A DNA stretch of 64,000 bases from Mycolicibacterium komanii (lineage in GTDB: Bacteria > Actinomycetota > Actinomycetes > Mycobacteriales > Mycobacteriaceae): positions 65,539 to 129,538 of the forward strand of contig NZ_CVTA01000007.1 of the NCBI RefSeq assembly GCF_001050035.1, given 5' to 3'. Shown here piece by piece: positions 20,317-33,500 of this stretch (the first letter of the stretch is position 1; each line of letters opens with the position of its first letter). The position numbers and the translations under genes were made by a program. Under the pieces are notes generated by a model that searched no databases, was not told the origin of the DNA, and saw only the letters and a list, made by a program, of their open reading frames with translations.

Positions 20317-20366
20317 ATGCAGCCGTTTGGCTGCATGTCCGACAATAGGCAGCCTTGGGACTGCCT
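20317..20366 (-). promoter_or_regulatory. two inverted repeats upstream of the ArsR-SRPBCC gene
   Basis: ATGCAGCCGTTTGGCTGCAT (20317-20336) is a perfect 8-4-8 dyad 18 bases before the start codon. A second dyad AGGCAG-N8-CTGCCT (20347-20366) lies 10 bases further. The shared GCAG/CTGC core suggests two sites for the same dimer, most simply the ArsR-type product itself. Confidence 0.6.
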
Positions 20367-20393
20367 GTCAATGGTCAGGAGGCCGGTCGATCA

Positions 20394-20451
20394 CCGAGCG
20401 TGCACTCAGAACGAAATTCGGGGCCGAAGTTCGGCCTCACTGCACGCTCGG
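20394..20451 (-). terminator. compound hairpin after the giant gene
   Basis: A perfect 11-bp stem, CCGAGCGTGCA (20394-20404) with TGCACGCTCGG (20441-20451), encloses a second hairpin built on TTCGG/CCGAA. It begins 5 bases after the giant gene's stop on the minus strand and separates it from the ArsR promoter. Confidence 0.65.
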
Positions 20452-20456
20452 CGGAC

Positions 20457-23400
20457 CTAGCCCGATGCGGTGAGTTCCTGGAAGCGCGTCAGTGCGTGGT
20501 CGCGGTCCTCGGGGTCGAAGGCCTCGATATGCGTGACGTGATCCCCGCTCCAGAGGTTGATCAGCACGAAGGGCACCTCGATCGCGAGGCCTTCGGTGGA
20601 CGTTCCTCTTACCGTCACATGAACCGCGACGCCGACGGCCGAGTGAGCCAGAATTTCTGCCGATTCGATCGAAAGGTCCGGTGCTAGCGATGCCAGCGCC
20701 CGGATTGACGTGATGTAGTCGGCGGATTCGCTTCCGAGTTGGCGATGATTGATATAGCTCGCACCCGCGCACACAGCGGTAAGCGCATCCCACTCATGGC
20801 GATTCGTCATCGCGATACTGGTGCGGTGCGCCTCGATGATCTCCGGATGTTCGACCTCGCCCGAAGCAATCCAGCGAGCGTCCAGCTCACTCATGGCGGC
20901 GTCGAGGTCATCACTGTCGAAAATTACGGAGCTACAGACCAATCCGTCTTCAGTGACTTCGGTAAGCGATAGATCATCGACGACGACGGGTTGGCCCGGC
21001 GCGTCTGTGTCGCGGAACCAGTCGCGGCACAGCGCCAGGCGCTCTCCGCGGATGGCGATCGGTTCGTCTGTCCACCGCCAACTTTCGGGTGCTTCGGACA
21101 GCATGCTGGGCACAAATTCTTGTTTGAGTGATCCCTCGTTGCGTAGCCCTTTCCGGCGGTCGTCGTATCGCCCATCCGGGGTGAGTAAAGAACAAAAAGC
21201 GTCGAGATCGCGGCGATCGAATGCGTCCACCGAACTCGCGCGGGTGCGCGTCGCGATGTTTGCGAGGCGATGTGCCGATCGGTTCAGCTCGTCGAATCGC
21301 GCAAGTGCTGCGTCGATTTCGGTTTCGTCGAACACTTCGCACCGACTGATTGCGTCACCTTCGATGGTGAGTAGTACGACCTCGCGCCACTCACCGTCAA
21401 AGCCTTCGCGCGAGGTCGCCGTGACCACCTGGGTGACGACGGCCCCGGGGCCGCCGAGCTGATGCACTACCTCGGCGTATGCGTGGATCTTCGGGACGAC
21501 GTCCCACGTGGCTTTGACCAGGTTGATCTGATCGCCGGGTCCGAACGAGGTGCCGCCGCGTCGGTGGTCGATGTTCACCCAGTCCGGAGTGGTCCGGAAC
21601 AGCTCCCTCCCGTTGAAGGAGACGTAGCCATCGGCGATCGCTGACCAAGTACGGGCGTGTGCGGCCGCTTCGCCGGCAAGGTAACGGGTTTCGAGTTCTT
21701 CGAAGGCGGCGTCGAGGTCGTCGCTGTCGAAGTTGACGAAGTCACCCATCAGGCCATCGTCGTTGATCTCGACGACTGTCAGAATATCTACGGTGATCGG
21801 TCGGCTCTCGTCGGCGGTGTCGCGGTAAATCTGGCGGGCCAGGGCCAGTCGCGCTCCCCGGGTGGCGACATGCTCGATTTCCGTCCGCCAAGACAACGGT
21901 GACTCGAACAGCGCGAGGGCAGCTTTTCTGCGGTCCGTCGGCCCGTGCAGAGCTTGCAAGCCTTTTCGGCGATCATCGATGCGTCCGGCGGGCGAAGTGA
22001 CCGCGAGGAATCCCTCGACGTCATGGTGATTGAAGGCGTCAGCGAGACGGGCCCACATCCGAGTCGCCGTGTTCTCGACCCGAGTCGTCTGCCTGTTGAG
22101 TTCATTGAATCGCGCGAGCGCGGTGTCGAGGTCCCCCTCATCGAAGATCTCGAAACGGATCGCTCGGTCCCCGTCCACTGTGATTACCGCTATCACCCGG
22201 TATTCGAAGGAGAATCCTTCTACCGGCCTGCCGGTCACCACCCCGTCAATGACCGCGCCGACGCCGCTCAGCTGATTCACGGATGCAAGTTGCACGCGTA
22301 CATCCGGCGCGAGATCCCACGCAACACGGAGGTTTGCCGTCAAGTCCCCTACCTCGATCGAGGCGTTCACGCGGTGATCAACCCAAGCGAGTGCCGGCGA
22401 GGGAATTTCACGGCGGTTGAAAGCAGCGAACGCCTCGGCAATGGCCGTCCACGTTCGTGAGTATGGAGCGGCTTCGCCAGCGACATAACGGGATTCGAGT
22501 TCTTGCATGGCGCTCGTGATGTCATCGGCGTCGAAGTCGACCGTGTCGTGTAACACCGTGCCGTCGCGCATCTCCGTGACGGTCAGTATCTCCACAACAA
22601 TCTGGCCGTCGTCAGTAGCTGAATCACGGTAGCGCTGTCGCATGAGCGCAAGTAGCGATCCTCGAACAGCGATGGGCTCGACTTCAATGCGCCAGCTGGC
22701 AGGCGCGGTCGTGAACATTGCTTCTACGGCTCTGTGTCGTTCAAGGCCTCTAAACGAACCGCGCAGGCCGCTTCGGCGGTCCTCCAAGCATCCGTCAACG
22801 CTGAGGAGGCTCAGCACCGTCTCGACATCGCGCCGGTTGAATGCGCCCACCACCACAGTCCAGAAGTGCGTCGCCGCATTCTCAATCGGCGGCGCTTGGC
22901 TGAGTTCGTCGAATCGTTCGAGTGCGGCGTCGAGGTCATCCTCCTCGAACATCTCGAAGCGGTCCGGGTGGCCTTTGTCGACCGTCACGAGCGCTAGCTC
23001 GCGGGACTCGAATGGAAAGCCCTTGTCTGAGTGCCCCTTTACTAATCGGTCCACGACTGCTCCACGCTCGCTCAGTCGGTGCACAATCGGGACATAGACC
23101 GATACATCTGGCGTGAGCTCCCATGCGGCCCGGACGTTCGCGACCAGATCGTCTGCCTCGATGAGGGCGCCGAGCCGATGGTCGACCCAGATCGGTAGCA
23201 ACTCGGGGAGCTCACGGCGGTTGAACTTCGCGAACGCCTGGACAATGGCTGACCAGGTCCGCGCGAACGGGGCGGCGGCTCCGGCGAGGAAACGACGGTC
23301 GAGTTCTGCAAAGGCGGCATCTGTGTTCTCGGGATCGAAGAATATTGTGTGCAGGTCCGCTTCGTTGTCTGCGACGTCTGTCAGCACCACCAAGTCGACT

Positions 23401-26400
23401 GTGATCGGCCGCGTCGGATCGTCGTAATCGAGGAACGTTTCTCGGGTCAGCGCTAGGCGATCCCCCCTGACGGCGATGGGCTCAACATTGACTTTCCAGC
23501 TCGTGGGTGTTTCTGAGAGAACTGCATGCGCATACTTTGCGTCTGTCACTCCCTCGTCACGCAGCCCTCGCCGGCGATCCTCGTAGTGGCCGACTGCACC
23601 CGCGGTGAAGGTTTCCGTATCGCGACGGTTGTAAGCATCGGCGACGCGCTTCCGCACCTGGACGGCGGCGTTATCGAGTCGAGGCACCGGCTGATCGAGC
23701 TCGTCGAATCTCGCGATGGCGGTATCAAGGTCGGTCTCGTCGAACAACTCACACCGTTCGATGGAATCCCCTGTGACGGTCAGAAGTTGGACCAATCGCC
23801 ACTCGGCTTCGAACCCATCGTGCGAAGCGCCGCCGATCACACTCGTGACGAGCACGGCTGCGTCGCTGAGGCGATGCACGACTTCGATATGAGCGCTCAA
23901 ATCAGGTGTCACATCCCATACGTCAGGATGCGTTGCGGCCGCTGAAGTGGTGGACGCGAACGGTGTACCTTGCCGGTGGTCGGTGTAGATCCAATCTCGT
24001 TCGAACTGCTCATGGCGATTGAGCGCGGCATAGGCCCGTGTGACGACCGACCACGTGCGAGCGTGTGCGGCCGCCTCTCCCGACGCGTACTTGGCGTCGA
24101 GGTCTGCGAACGCGACGGCAACGTCGTCGAGGTCGAAGACGGTATTCGAAACCAGGCGGTTCGTGGTATCTGTCTCGACGATCATGAGCGCTTCTGCGAC
24201 GACCTCGCCGCCTGACAATTCACCTGCCGCGAAACGACTCTGGCATAACGCGAGGCGTTCGCCTCGAATCGCGATGACGGTTGACCCGGCGTTCTCGAAA
24301 CCGACGTCGCCAACCGACTGCATGTTTTCTATGTGTATCGCGCGGCCTCGCCGCACGCCTGCATTCACGACCTGGCGCCGATCGTATGAAGTGAAGTCAT
24401 CGGACATGACCAAGCGCGTCGCGTCCCAGTCCCGCGCATCAAAGCACGCCCACGCGCGGGCCAAGGCGCGGCTGGCTTCGTTCTCCGGGCGACGAGCCGA
24501 GGCGCTCAACTCGTCGAATTTCGCGATGGCAGTGTCCAGGTCGGCCTCTTCGAACAGGTCGAAGTGATTCCTGCCGTCGAGGCCCTTCATCGTCAGGAGG
24601 GCGACCATCCGCCACTCGGCGTAAAAACCGTCCGACGAATTGCCGTACGCGGTATGCGTGAGGACAGCGCCGCGATCGCTCAACCGATGGACGCACTCGA
24701 CGTACATCTTGTTGTTCGGTGTGACATCCCACCCCGACCTCAGATATGCGGCAAGGCCATCCCCAGCGAAGGTTTCGCGCACTCGGTGATCGGTCGTGAC
24801 CCAGTTCGACAAGCCAGGAACCTCGTGGCGGTTGAACCTGGCGTAGGAATCCGCGATGCCCGACCAAACCTCGGCATACCTGGCCGCCTCCCCCGCGAGG
24901 TAGCGAGCGTCGAGTTCGGCGAAGGCGGGATCGAGGTCATCGGCATCGAGGATGACGAAGGCTGCGATCCGGTTGTCGGTGGAGGACTCGATGAGTACGA
25001 GGGCCTCCGTCCGATACGTGTCGGGTCGCGTATTCCTGCCGTGCAGCAGGACTCGAGTGAGCGCGAGGTGCTGACCGCGAGTCGCGAGAACGGTCGATGC
25101 CACCGTGGTCGTGCCCATATCAGCGGTCGCGCGCAAGTTCGCGATCTCGGCATCCCGGCCCCTCAAGAGGCCCGTACCGACCACCCGACGACAATCGTCG
25201 TAATTTAGGTCGTCAACTAAGAGTTGTGATATCGCGTTCCAGTCGCGTTGTTTGAACAGTGCGCGGAAGCGCTCTTCGAGTCGAGTCGCTGTGTTGGTCA
25301 ATCGAGGTGACGGTCGGTTGAGCTCTTCAAACCGAGCGATGGCGGTGTCCAAATCTGCCTCGTCGAACAGCTCGACACGGCTCAGCAGATCACCATCGAA
25401 GGTCGCAAGCGTGATGACTCGCCATTCAGCGGTGAAGCCGTCCTGCGAGGTCCCGGTTGCCACTCGAGTGACGACGGCGCCGAGATCGGTCAGCCTGTGC
25501 ACGACCTCGATGTGATTGATGATGTCCGGCGCCAATTGCCACGAGGTGCGCACATACGGGAACAGTTGGCCCGGCGCGATTGGGGTACCGCTGCGGTGAT
25601 CGATGTTGACCCAGTCGGGTGTTGTCGCGGGCAGTTGGTGACGGTTGAACGCGGCGAACGCCTTCGCGAGGACGGTCCAAATGCGGCGGTGTGGGGCCCC
25701 TTCACCTGCCCCGAACCGGGAATCGAGCTCAACGAATGCGGCATCCAAGTCCTCGACGTCGAACACCACGGTCGATGTCATGACGTGTTGTTCTGCGTCC
25801 AGTTCGACGAGGTTGAGCACGTCGGTGTGGAAACGTTCGCTCCGAACACGGGCTAGGACGAGGCGCTGCCCACGGGTCGCGACGAGGGTCGAGGTGATGT
25901 CGCCAGTGCCCACCTCCGCGACTGCCCGCATGTTGGCAACGAAAGCTTCGCGGCCGCGGCGCATTCCGTCGTTGATGATGCGTCTGCGGTCCTCGGCATC
26001 GATATCGGGTGCCAGTAGCTCCCCTATCGCGGTCCAGTCGCGCTCGTCGAAGCGACTCCAGAGCCGCTCGACCATCTGATATGCGGCGTTAGCAGGCCGG
26101 GGCGCGGGACGAGTCAATTCGTCGAAGCGAGCGAGTGCGTCGTCGAGGTCGGCTAGATCGAACAACTCGCTGCGATTGACGCGGCCACCGTCGACGGTCG
26201 AGAGGCTGACTTCCCGCCACTCGGCTTGGAAGCCCTCGGTCGACGTCCCTCTGGCGACATACGTCACGACCGCTCCGAGGTCGTTGAGCTGATGCACCGC
26301 CTCGATGTAGAGCGTCGCATCCGGCATGTCCTCCTGGGCGGCCTCGGTATACGACGCCATCTCGCCGGGGGCAAACGCGACACTGCTTCGGTGATCGACG

Positions 26401-29400
26401 TTCACCCAGTCTGGTGCAAACTGGGGCAGCTTGTGCGAGTTCACTGCGGCAAACACGTCAACGATGACCGACCATATGTGCGCGTACACGGCGGCTTCGC
26501 CGGCGAGGTAACGAGTTTCGAGAGCTTGGAGGGCAGCGTCGAGGTCGTCGTCATCGAAGATCGTCATCACCGCGATTCGCCCATCCGAGTCGATCACGAC
26601 GACTCCGAGCATCTGCGCTCCGATCTCGCCGGGTGGTGTATTGCTGTTAATCGTACGGACACGACTGAGCAGGAGACGTTCGCCGCGAGTTGCGATGACG
26701 ATCGACACTAAGTCTTGCGCGGCACCGACCTCGGCCGCCGCTTGACCATCTGCCAAATTGACGTTGCGACCGTGGCGAACACCGGCATTGACGACCCGAC
26801 GACGATCATCGGTGATCACATCGTCGGCCAATGTCTCCGCCATCGCAGCCCAGTCGCGTGCCCCGAACGCTGCGCAATAACGATCGATCACCTCGCTCGC
26901 CCGATTCTTTAGACCGCCAGGTTGGTTCAATTCCTCGAACCGCACGAGCGCGGTGTGAAGATCGCTCTCGTCGAAGAGCTCCGACCGGTTGATCGAGTTG
27001 CCTTCGACGGTCGACAGTCCGATCTCGCGCCACTCGGCGGTGAATCCCCCCCGAGACGTCCCCTTGATGACGCGGGTGACCACCGCGCCTATATCAGTGA
27101 GCCTATGCACCGCCTCGACATAAAGCTGGATGTCATCTTCGAGCACGTCCCACGTCGCCTTCAAGAACGGCACCAGCTCGTTCGGCGCGAACGACGTCAC
27201 CCGTCGGTGGTCGACGTTCACCCAATCTGGTGTCGTCGAGGGCAACTCATGGCGCCGCACGGCGGCGTAAGCGCCCGCGATGACCGACCACGCATGTGCG
27301 TGAGCGGCCGCGTCGCCCGCGAGGTAACGACGTTCGAGTTCGTCGAGGGCAGCATCGATGTCATTGACATCGAACACAACCACCGCTGAAAATCGTCCGT
27401 CGTCGTCAACCTCGACGACCTGAAGGAGATCGGATTGACTCGCTCCCGGGTCGGGGCCCGCGGCGTGAAGATGCAGCAGCACGAGGCGTTCGCCTCGCAT
27501 GGCCACGGTGCTCAATGACAGCTTCGCCCACAATCCGACGTCGACGACCGTCCGGACGTCTTCAATTGCGTGGGCTCGGCCATGCCGTACCCCCGAACTG
27601 ATGATTCGACGGCGATCATCCAATGAGTAGGTCTCGGCGAATGACTCCGCCATGGCGTCCCAGTCCTCCGCTGCGAATCGCGCCTGGAATTGCTTACCCG
27701 CTCTGCTGGCGGTGTTTTCGAGCTGCGCCTCGCGCCGATTGAGACTCTCAAAGCGTGCGAACGCTGCTTGGAGGTCGTCTTCATCGAAGAGTTCACATCC
27801 ACTGACCAGTGAGCCGTCGACCGTCATCAGGTTGAGCATCCGCCATTCGGCCGGAAAGCCGTCAGGCGTTGTTCCGCGCGAGACCTGCATGCAGAGTGCC
27901 CCGTGATCATCGAGGCGATGCACTGTTTCGATGTGGCTCTGGAGGTCTGGAGTGACATCCCAAATCGAGGCTACGACTGCACCGAGATCCGTTCCGGCGA
28001 GCGGTGTCCCTCGTCGATGGTCGATTGTCAGCCAATCCGGCGCTGATGGAGGGACCTCGTGTCGAGCCAGACTCGCGAAGACACCCGAGACGACCGTCCA
28101 CGTCTGGGCGTGACGCGCGGCTTCGCCGGCGAGGTAGCGAGATTCGAGTTCCTCGAACGCGGCGTCGAAATCCTCGGGATCGAATCCCACATAAGACACG
28201 AGGTGGCCGTCGCGGTCGACCTCCACGACGTCGAGGACGTCGGTGTGGAGGTCATCGGCAGAGAAGCGGGTACGCCTGAGGGCCAGTCGCTCGCCGCGGA
28301 TGGCAATGACCGTTGACGAAACGTCCGTGAGGCCGAGGTCGGCCATCGCATGCAGGTTGGCGATCTCATCATCTTCGCCGCGTATCGAAGGAGCGCTGAC
28401 GACCTGTCGTCGGTCTTCAATGAGACTCTCGTCGGTCAGAGACGCCCTCAATGTGTCCCAGTCACGCCTCGCGAGGTGCAATTGGAATCGTTCTGCCGTC
28501 CGGCTCGCGGCATTCTCCAGCCGTGGCCGCGGATCATCCAGCTCATCGAATTCCGCGAGTGCGACGTCTAAGTCGGCTTCGTCGAATATCTCGCAACGAC
28601 TGAGCAATTCGCCCTTGACCGTCAGGAGGTCGATCTCCCGCCACTCCGCGTAAAACCCTTCGCGTGAAGTGCCGCTCACCGCCCTGGTCACGACCGCCCC
28701 GAGCTCAGAGATCCTGTGCACCGCTTCGGCGTAAATTCTGACCTCGGGCGTCTCGTCCTGATTCACTCGGATGTAAGCGCCGAGCCGACCGGCCGCGATC
28801 GGTGCGAACCGTCTCCGGTCGACGTTGACCCAGTCGGGGGTGGTCGGGGCGAGTTCGCTGCGGTTCAGGCCCGCATATCCTTCGGCGATCACCTTCCACG
28901 TCCGTGCACAGTGAGCGGCCTCGCCCTTGATGTACCGAGCCTCCAACTCGGCCATCGCAGAGGCGAAATCGTCGAGATCGAAGATGACGCCCGAACGCAC
29001 TTGGCCGGTGGTGTCGATCTCGACCACGGTGAGGTCTTCCATGTGGAAGTCTTCGGGTTTTGCGTTGCTAGCCGAGTACCTGGTGCGGAGCAACGCCAGG
29101 TTGTCGCCGCGGGTCGCGAGGACAACCGAGCCGATATCCTTCACCCCGAGGCGCGCCCCGGCCTGCATATTCGCAATGGTCGCCTCCCGACCCCGGCGGA
29201 CCTCGCTGTTCACCACCCGGCGGCGATCGTCGAATAGGACGTCGTCTGACATCAGCGCCTTGGCCGCGTCCCACTCGCGGTTCGCGAAGCACTTCTGTAC
29301 GCGCCGGAACATGTGACTCGCCGAATTATCCAGTCGTGTTGTGGGATAGGCGAGTTGGTCGAACCGCCTCAGCGCCGCTTCGACGTCCGTTTCGTCGAAG

Positions 29401-30590
29401 AGCTCGTAGCGCTTGAGCTCGCCGTCATCGATCACCAAGATGTTGATCACTCGCCACTCGGCTTCGAACCCCTCTTGAGCTACTCCGTGAGAGCGGTTGG
29501 TGATGACGGCGCCGTGATCGCTGAGCCGATGCACCACCTCGATGTACGAGTGGAGATCCGCCGTGAACTCGCTCTGGGTGAGGGCGGCGGGTGTGAGCTC
29601 ACCTGGTGCATACCGTGTCAGCCGACGGTGGTCGGTGCTCGGGCAGTTCACCGCACTGAAGTCGTGGCGGTTGAAAGCGGCAGTGAGCTCGGTGACCGTC
29701 GACCACACCTGCACGAATGGCTCCGCCTCGCCGGCCGAATATCGTGTGTCGAGTTCGGTGATGGCTCCGTCGAGGTCGCCGGCCTCAAATACGACGATCG
29801 CGACGATTCGTTCGTGGGTGTCGACTTCGACGACGCGTAGCATTTCGGTGCGAAATGCGTCGGGCTGGGTGTCCTGCCCCAGGAACAGCGCGCGGAGGAG
29901 CGCAAGACGTTCTCCCCGAACGGCAAGTACCTGTGTAGTGACGCTTTCGGTGCCAAGGTCGCCGATCGTCTGCGATTCAGCGAGCAACTTCGCGCGTCCA
30001 CGAAATTCCGTGTGGAGTCCTCGGCGCCGGTCTTTGACCCGGACGTCTTCGGCTATCAAGGACGCGAACTGTTCCCACTGCTTGCGTGCGCAGATTGAGT
30101 TGAATCGATCATCGGCTCGACTAGCGGCATTCGCGAGCAGCGTCCGTTCGTCAACGGTCCCACTGCGAGCATGTATGGCATCGAACTCCGTGAGCGCAGC
30201 GTCAATGTCGTCGGCGTCGAACCACACCTGCCGCGAAACCCGCCCGGAGTCGTCGATTCCGTAAATCTGAAGAAATTCGTCCTGGGGTGCACCGGGACTC
30301 ACGTCTGTACTGCCCACGAACAATCGAGACAGCGCCAAGCGTTCGCCACGAACTGCGACGACTGATTGGGTAACTCGAACGTTGCCGCTCGCCTCGAAGA
30401 GGCGCCTGCTGTGGCGCACCCAGTCGCCGCCCGGCAGATCATCCAGGGTGAAGCCTACGATCCTTCGTCGGCTCTCGACCGCGGTCCCCGGGACGAAGAG
30501 GCTCTCGAATTCGTCCCAAGCCTTGAGCTGAATTGCGCGCATCACTCGCCGCCCGACGTCGACGCATGCATTGGTCAACTCGACAGCAGG
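20457..30590 (-). repeat. coding repeat array of NTF2/SnoaL-like A-B units
   Basis: The A-domain signature (D/E)DRR(R/K/Q/S) recurs near 30465 (A0, as ESRRR), 30025, 29223, 28400, 27610, 26802, 25988, 25192 (DDCRR), 24378, 23572, 22772, 21967 and 21157, a spacing of about 800-820 bp except A0 to A1 (about 440 bp, no B between). Each B domain carries an A-N-R-H-E-L segment, DWVNVDHRR, then a VHRLxDxGAVVT strand and ExFDExDLDxAL. Units diverge substantially, so this is an old protein-level expansion rather than a recent DNA duplication. Confidence 0.85.
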
Positions 30591-33500
30591 TCGCTCGACG
30601 TCGTTCGGTCTGGGCGTCTCGTGAGAGCCCAGAACCTTCCGAGCCTTCTCCGTCAGGGCTGCAGCACCTTTGCGGTCATACAGGGCGACCGCTTGCTCGG
30701 CGGCGGCGCGCGTGCCGGCCTTGTTGCCGGCGATACGCAGCACCGTTGCCAACGCCAGGCAGGCATCGCCGTGATCGACCAGGGCATCGGTCACTGCAGC
30801 CAGGCTGACCGCCTCCTCTGCGACCTCCTTGGCCCGGTCGTGATCACCTGCGCGTGCCAGCAACTGGGCCCTGACCGACCGCCATGCGATCGACGCCTTC
30901 GACCCGTGACCAGCGAGACGTTCGCTCACCGAGCATAATTCGTCCGCTTCGGCATCCCGATCCAACGCCAGGCAGGCGCGCGCCAACAATGCCGCCGTGT
31001 CCGCGGTGTCGGTATCGAGGCCCATACGGCGGAAACCCTCGTAGGCCCGGCGCAGATACGGTTCGGCGGCCACCGCATCATCGGAGACCAATTCGATGAT
31101 GCCCGCGAACTGATCGACTTCCAACAGCGCGTGGCGCAAGCCGAGTTCGGTCAGCGTTCTTCTCGCCGATTCGATCAGGCGCCGTCCCTCGGCGGCTCGG
31201 CCCCGAAATGCATCCAGCACGGCCTGGCACCGCGTCGACGTCGCCTCCACGAGCGGCGATCCGGTCGTGATGCGCAACAGTCGCACCACATCCAGGCACC
31301 GCCCGCCCGCGCGTGGAACGGGATTGGGTCCCCACAGCGCTGCAAGCGGCGCCCCCGCGAGCACCGCGTTCACCCGGCTGTGTTCGTGTGCTCGCCGTGC
31401 CGCCGTCAACGCCTGGTCCAAAGCCGTTTCACAGTCACCGATTCGGCCGAGGCGCGCCAGGCATCCCGCGCGGACCGTGTGCGCCTTCGCCTCCCCCGCC
31501 GCGTCCTCGAGCGCGGCCAGTTGCTCGGCGGCGACGCTGACCGCCGTTTCGATCTCATCCAGTCGCTCAGGATCGGTGAGCATCGACAGCTCACCGTCGA
31601 AGCACACCCCCCAGGCACCCAACCGTCCCGAATCGACAGCTACCTCGCGTAATTGGGCCACCGCGTGCTTCGCCGAGGTGACATCACCCGCGGCCAGCAG
31701 GGCCTCGCAGTGGGCGATCAACAACTCGGCTTGCAGCGTGTCGCGGTCGGCAAGCTCGTCGTCCAACTCCTCGAGCGCATGGAGCGCCCGGTCGTAGAGC
31801 TCGGCCGCGCCCTCGTAAGCGACCCGCGACATCGCCTGATCCGCCGCACGCCGGCAGTACTCGACCGCCTTCGCCGCGTTGCCGGCCCACGCACATTCGA
31901 AGTAGTGATAGGCCAACTCGGCCAACAGTTCATCGTCGGCGCCCGCCTCGGCTTCGAGCGTTCCCGCAATGCGCTGGTGCAGCCGCATGCGCCGCACGGA
32001 CGGAAGCTCGGCAAGTAGCGATTGCCGCACCAGGGCGTGATTGAACCGGTACCGGCCGCCGGGCTCTTCGATGACGATGCCCGCCTTGCCGGCCTCATCG
32101 AACGCGTCGACGAGGTCTTCGCCGACCACCTGCTCGACGAGCGTCACCGCGAACCGGCTCCCGACCACCGCCGCCGCCGCGAGAGCCTTGTTCGTTTCGG
32201 CAGTCAGTCGGGAGAGCCTGCGGCTCACCGCTTCTCGAACACCCTGCGGCAGGGTGCTCGGGTCCCAACGGCCGCCACTTTCCTCCACGTGCCGCAACGC
32301 CTCGATGAGGAAGAACGGGTTGCCGCCCGTCACCGTCGCCAGCGCCCGCCCCAATTCCTCGTCGTCGTAACCCGCTTCGGCGACGTAGGCGGTGACGTCG
32401 CCCTCGTCGAGGCCCGACAGTTGCAAGCGAGTGGCGGTGCCGTCGCGATGAAGGTCGGCCAGCATCGCCGCCAGCGGATGAGAGCGGTCCAAATCGGTGC
32501 TGCGGTAGGTACCGACGATCTGCACGCGGGCCTCCTCGCCGAAGCGCAGCAGGTGCCGCAGAAGCAACAGCGTCGGCTTGGCCGCCCAGTGAAGGTCGTC
32601 GAGAATCAGCACGACGGGTGCCGTCGCGGAAGCGGTGCCCAAAAGGGCGACCACGGCGTCGAACAGCGCGTAACGCTCGGTGTCCGGATCCGCGCGCGGA
32701 GGAGCGGCCACATCGGGCAGCTTGTCCGCCAGCCCCGGAATCAGCGGTAACAGCGCCTCGATGCCCCTTACATTGCGCAGGCGGTTCGAGTCGACGCAGG
32801 ACACGAACGCACGCAACGCCTCGGCGAAGGGCTGATACGGCGCGCCGAGATCCTCGTCGCACCGGCCGTACAGGACGATGGCGCCCTGATCGTAGGCGTT
32901 GCGTGACCACTCGCCGGCCAGCCGCGTCTTGCCCACGCCCGGTTCTCCCGCGATGAGCACAGCGCGCGTGCCGGCCGCCAAGGTCGACTGCCACGCCGAC
33001 ACCAGTCGCTCCAGCTCCCGAATGCGGCCGACAAACGGCCCCGGGCCGACGAGAACCGCCGGCAGCGCTGGCCGCTCCATTGGGGTCTCGGCGGCGGGTG
33101 GAGCGGAAACGTCCACGGTCTCCATCCGCAGCTCGAACACGTGCTCCGGGCGAGGAAGGTTGCGTAGCCGGCGCGTACCGAGGTCGGCGAGCACGACGTC
33201 GTCCGGAATCGAGTCGATGACGAGTTCGGCGGTCGCACCGGAGCAGAGGATCTGGCCCCCGGCGGCCAGGGACCGCAGCCGGGCGGCGCGGTTGACCGCT
33301 CTGCCGAAGTAGTCCCCGTCGCGAAACTCGACCTCCCCGGTGTGCAGCGCCACGCGGATCCGCATCGGGTCCGCGAGCTGCCACGCCTCGTGACCGATCG
33401 CTTCCTGCAATTCGATAGCCGCCGCTGCGGCCGCCGACGGGCGGTCGAACACCGAGAACGTCGCATCGCCTTCACCGCGCGTCTTGATGAGCCGTCCGCC

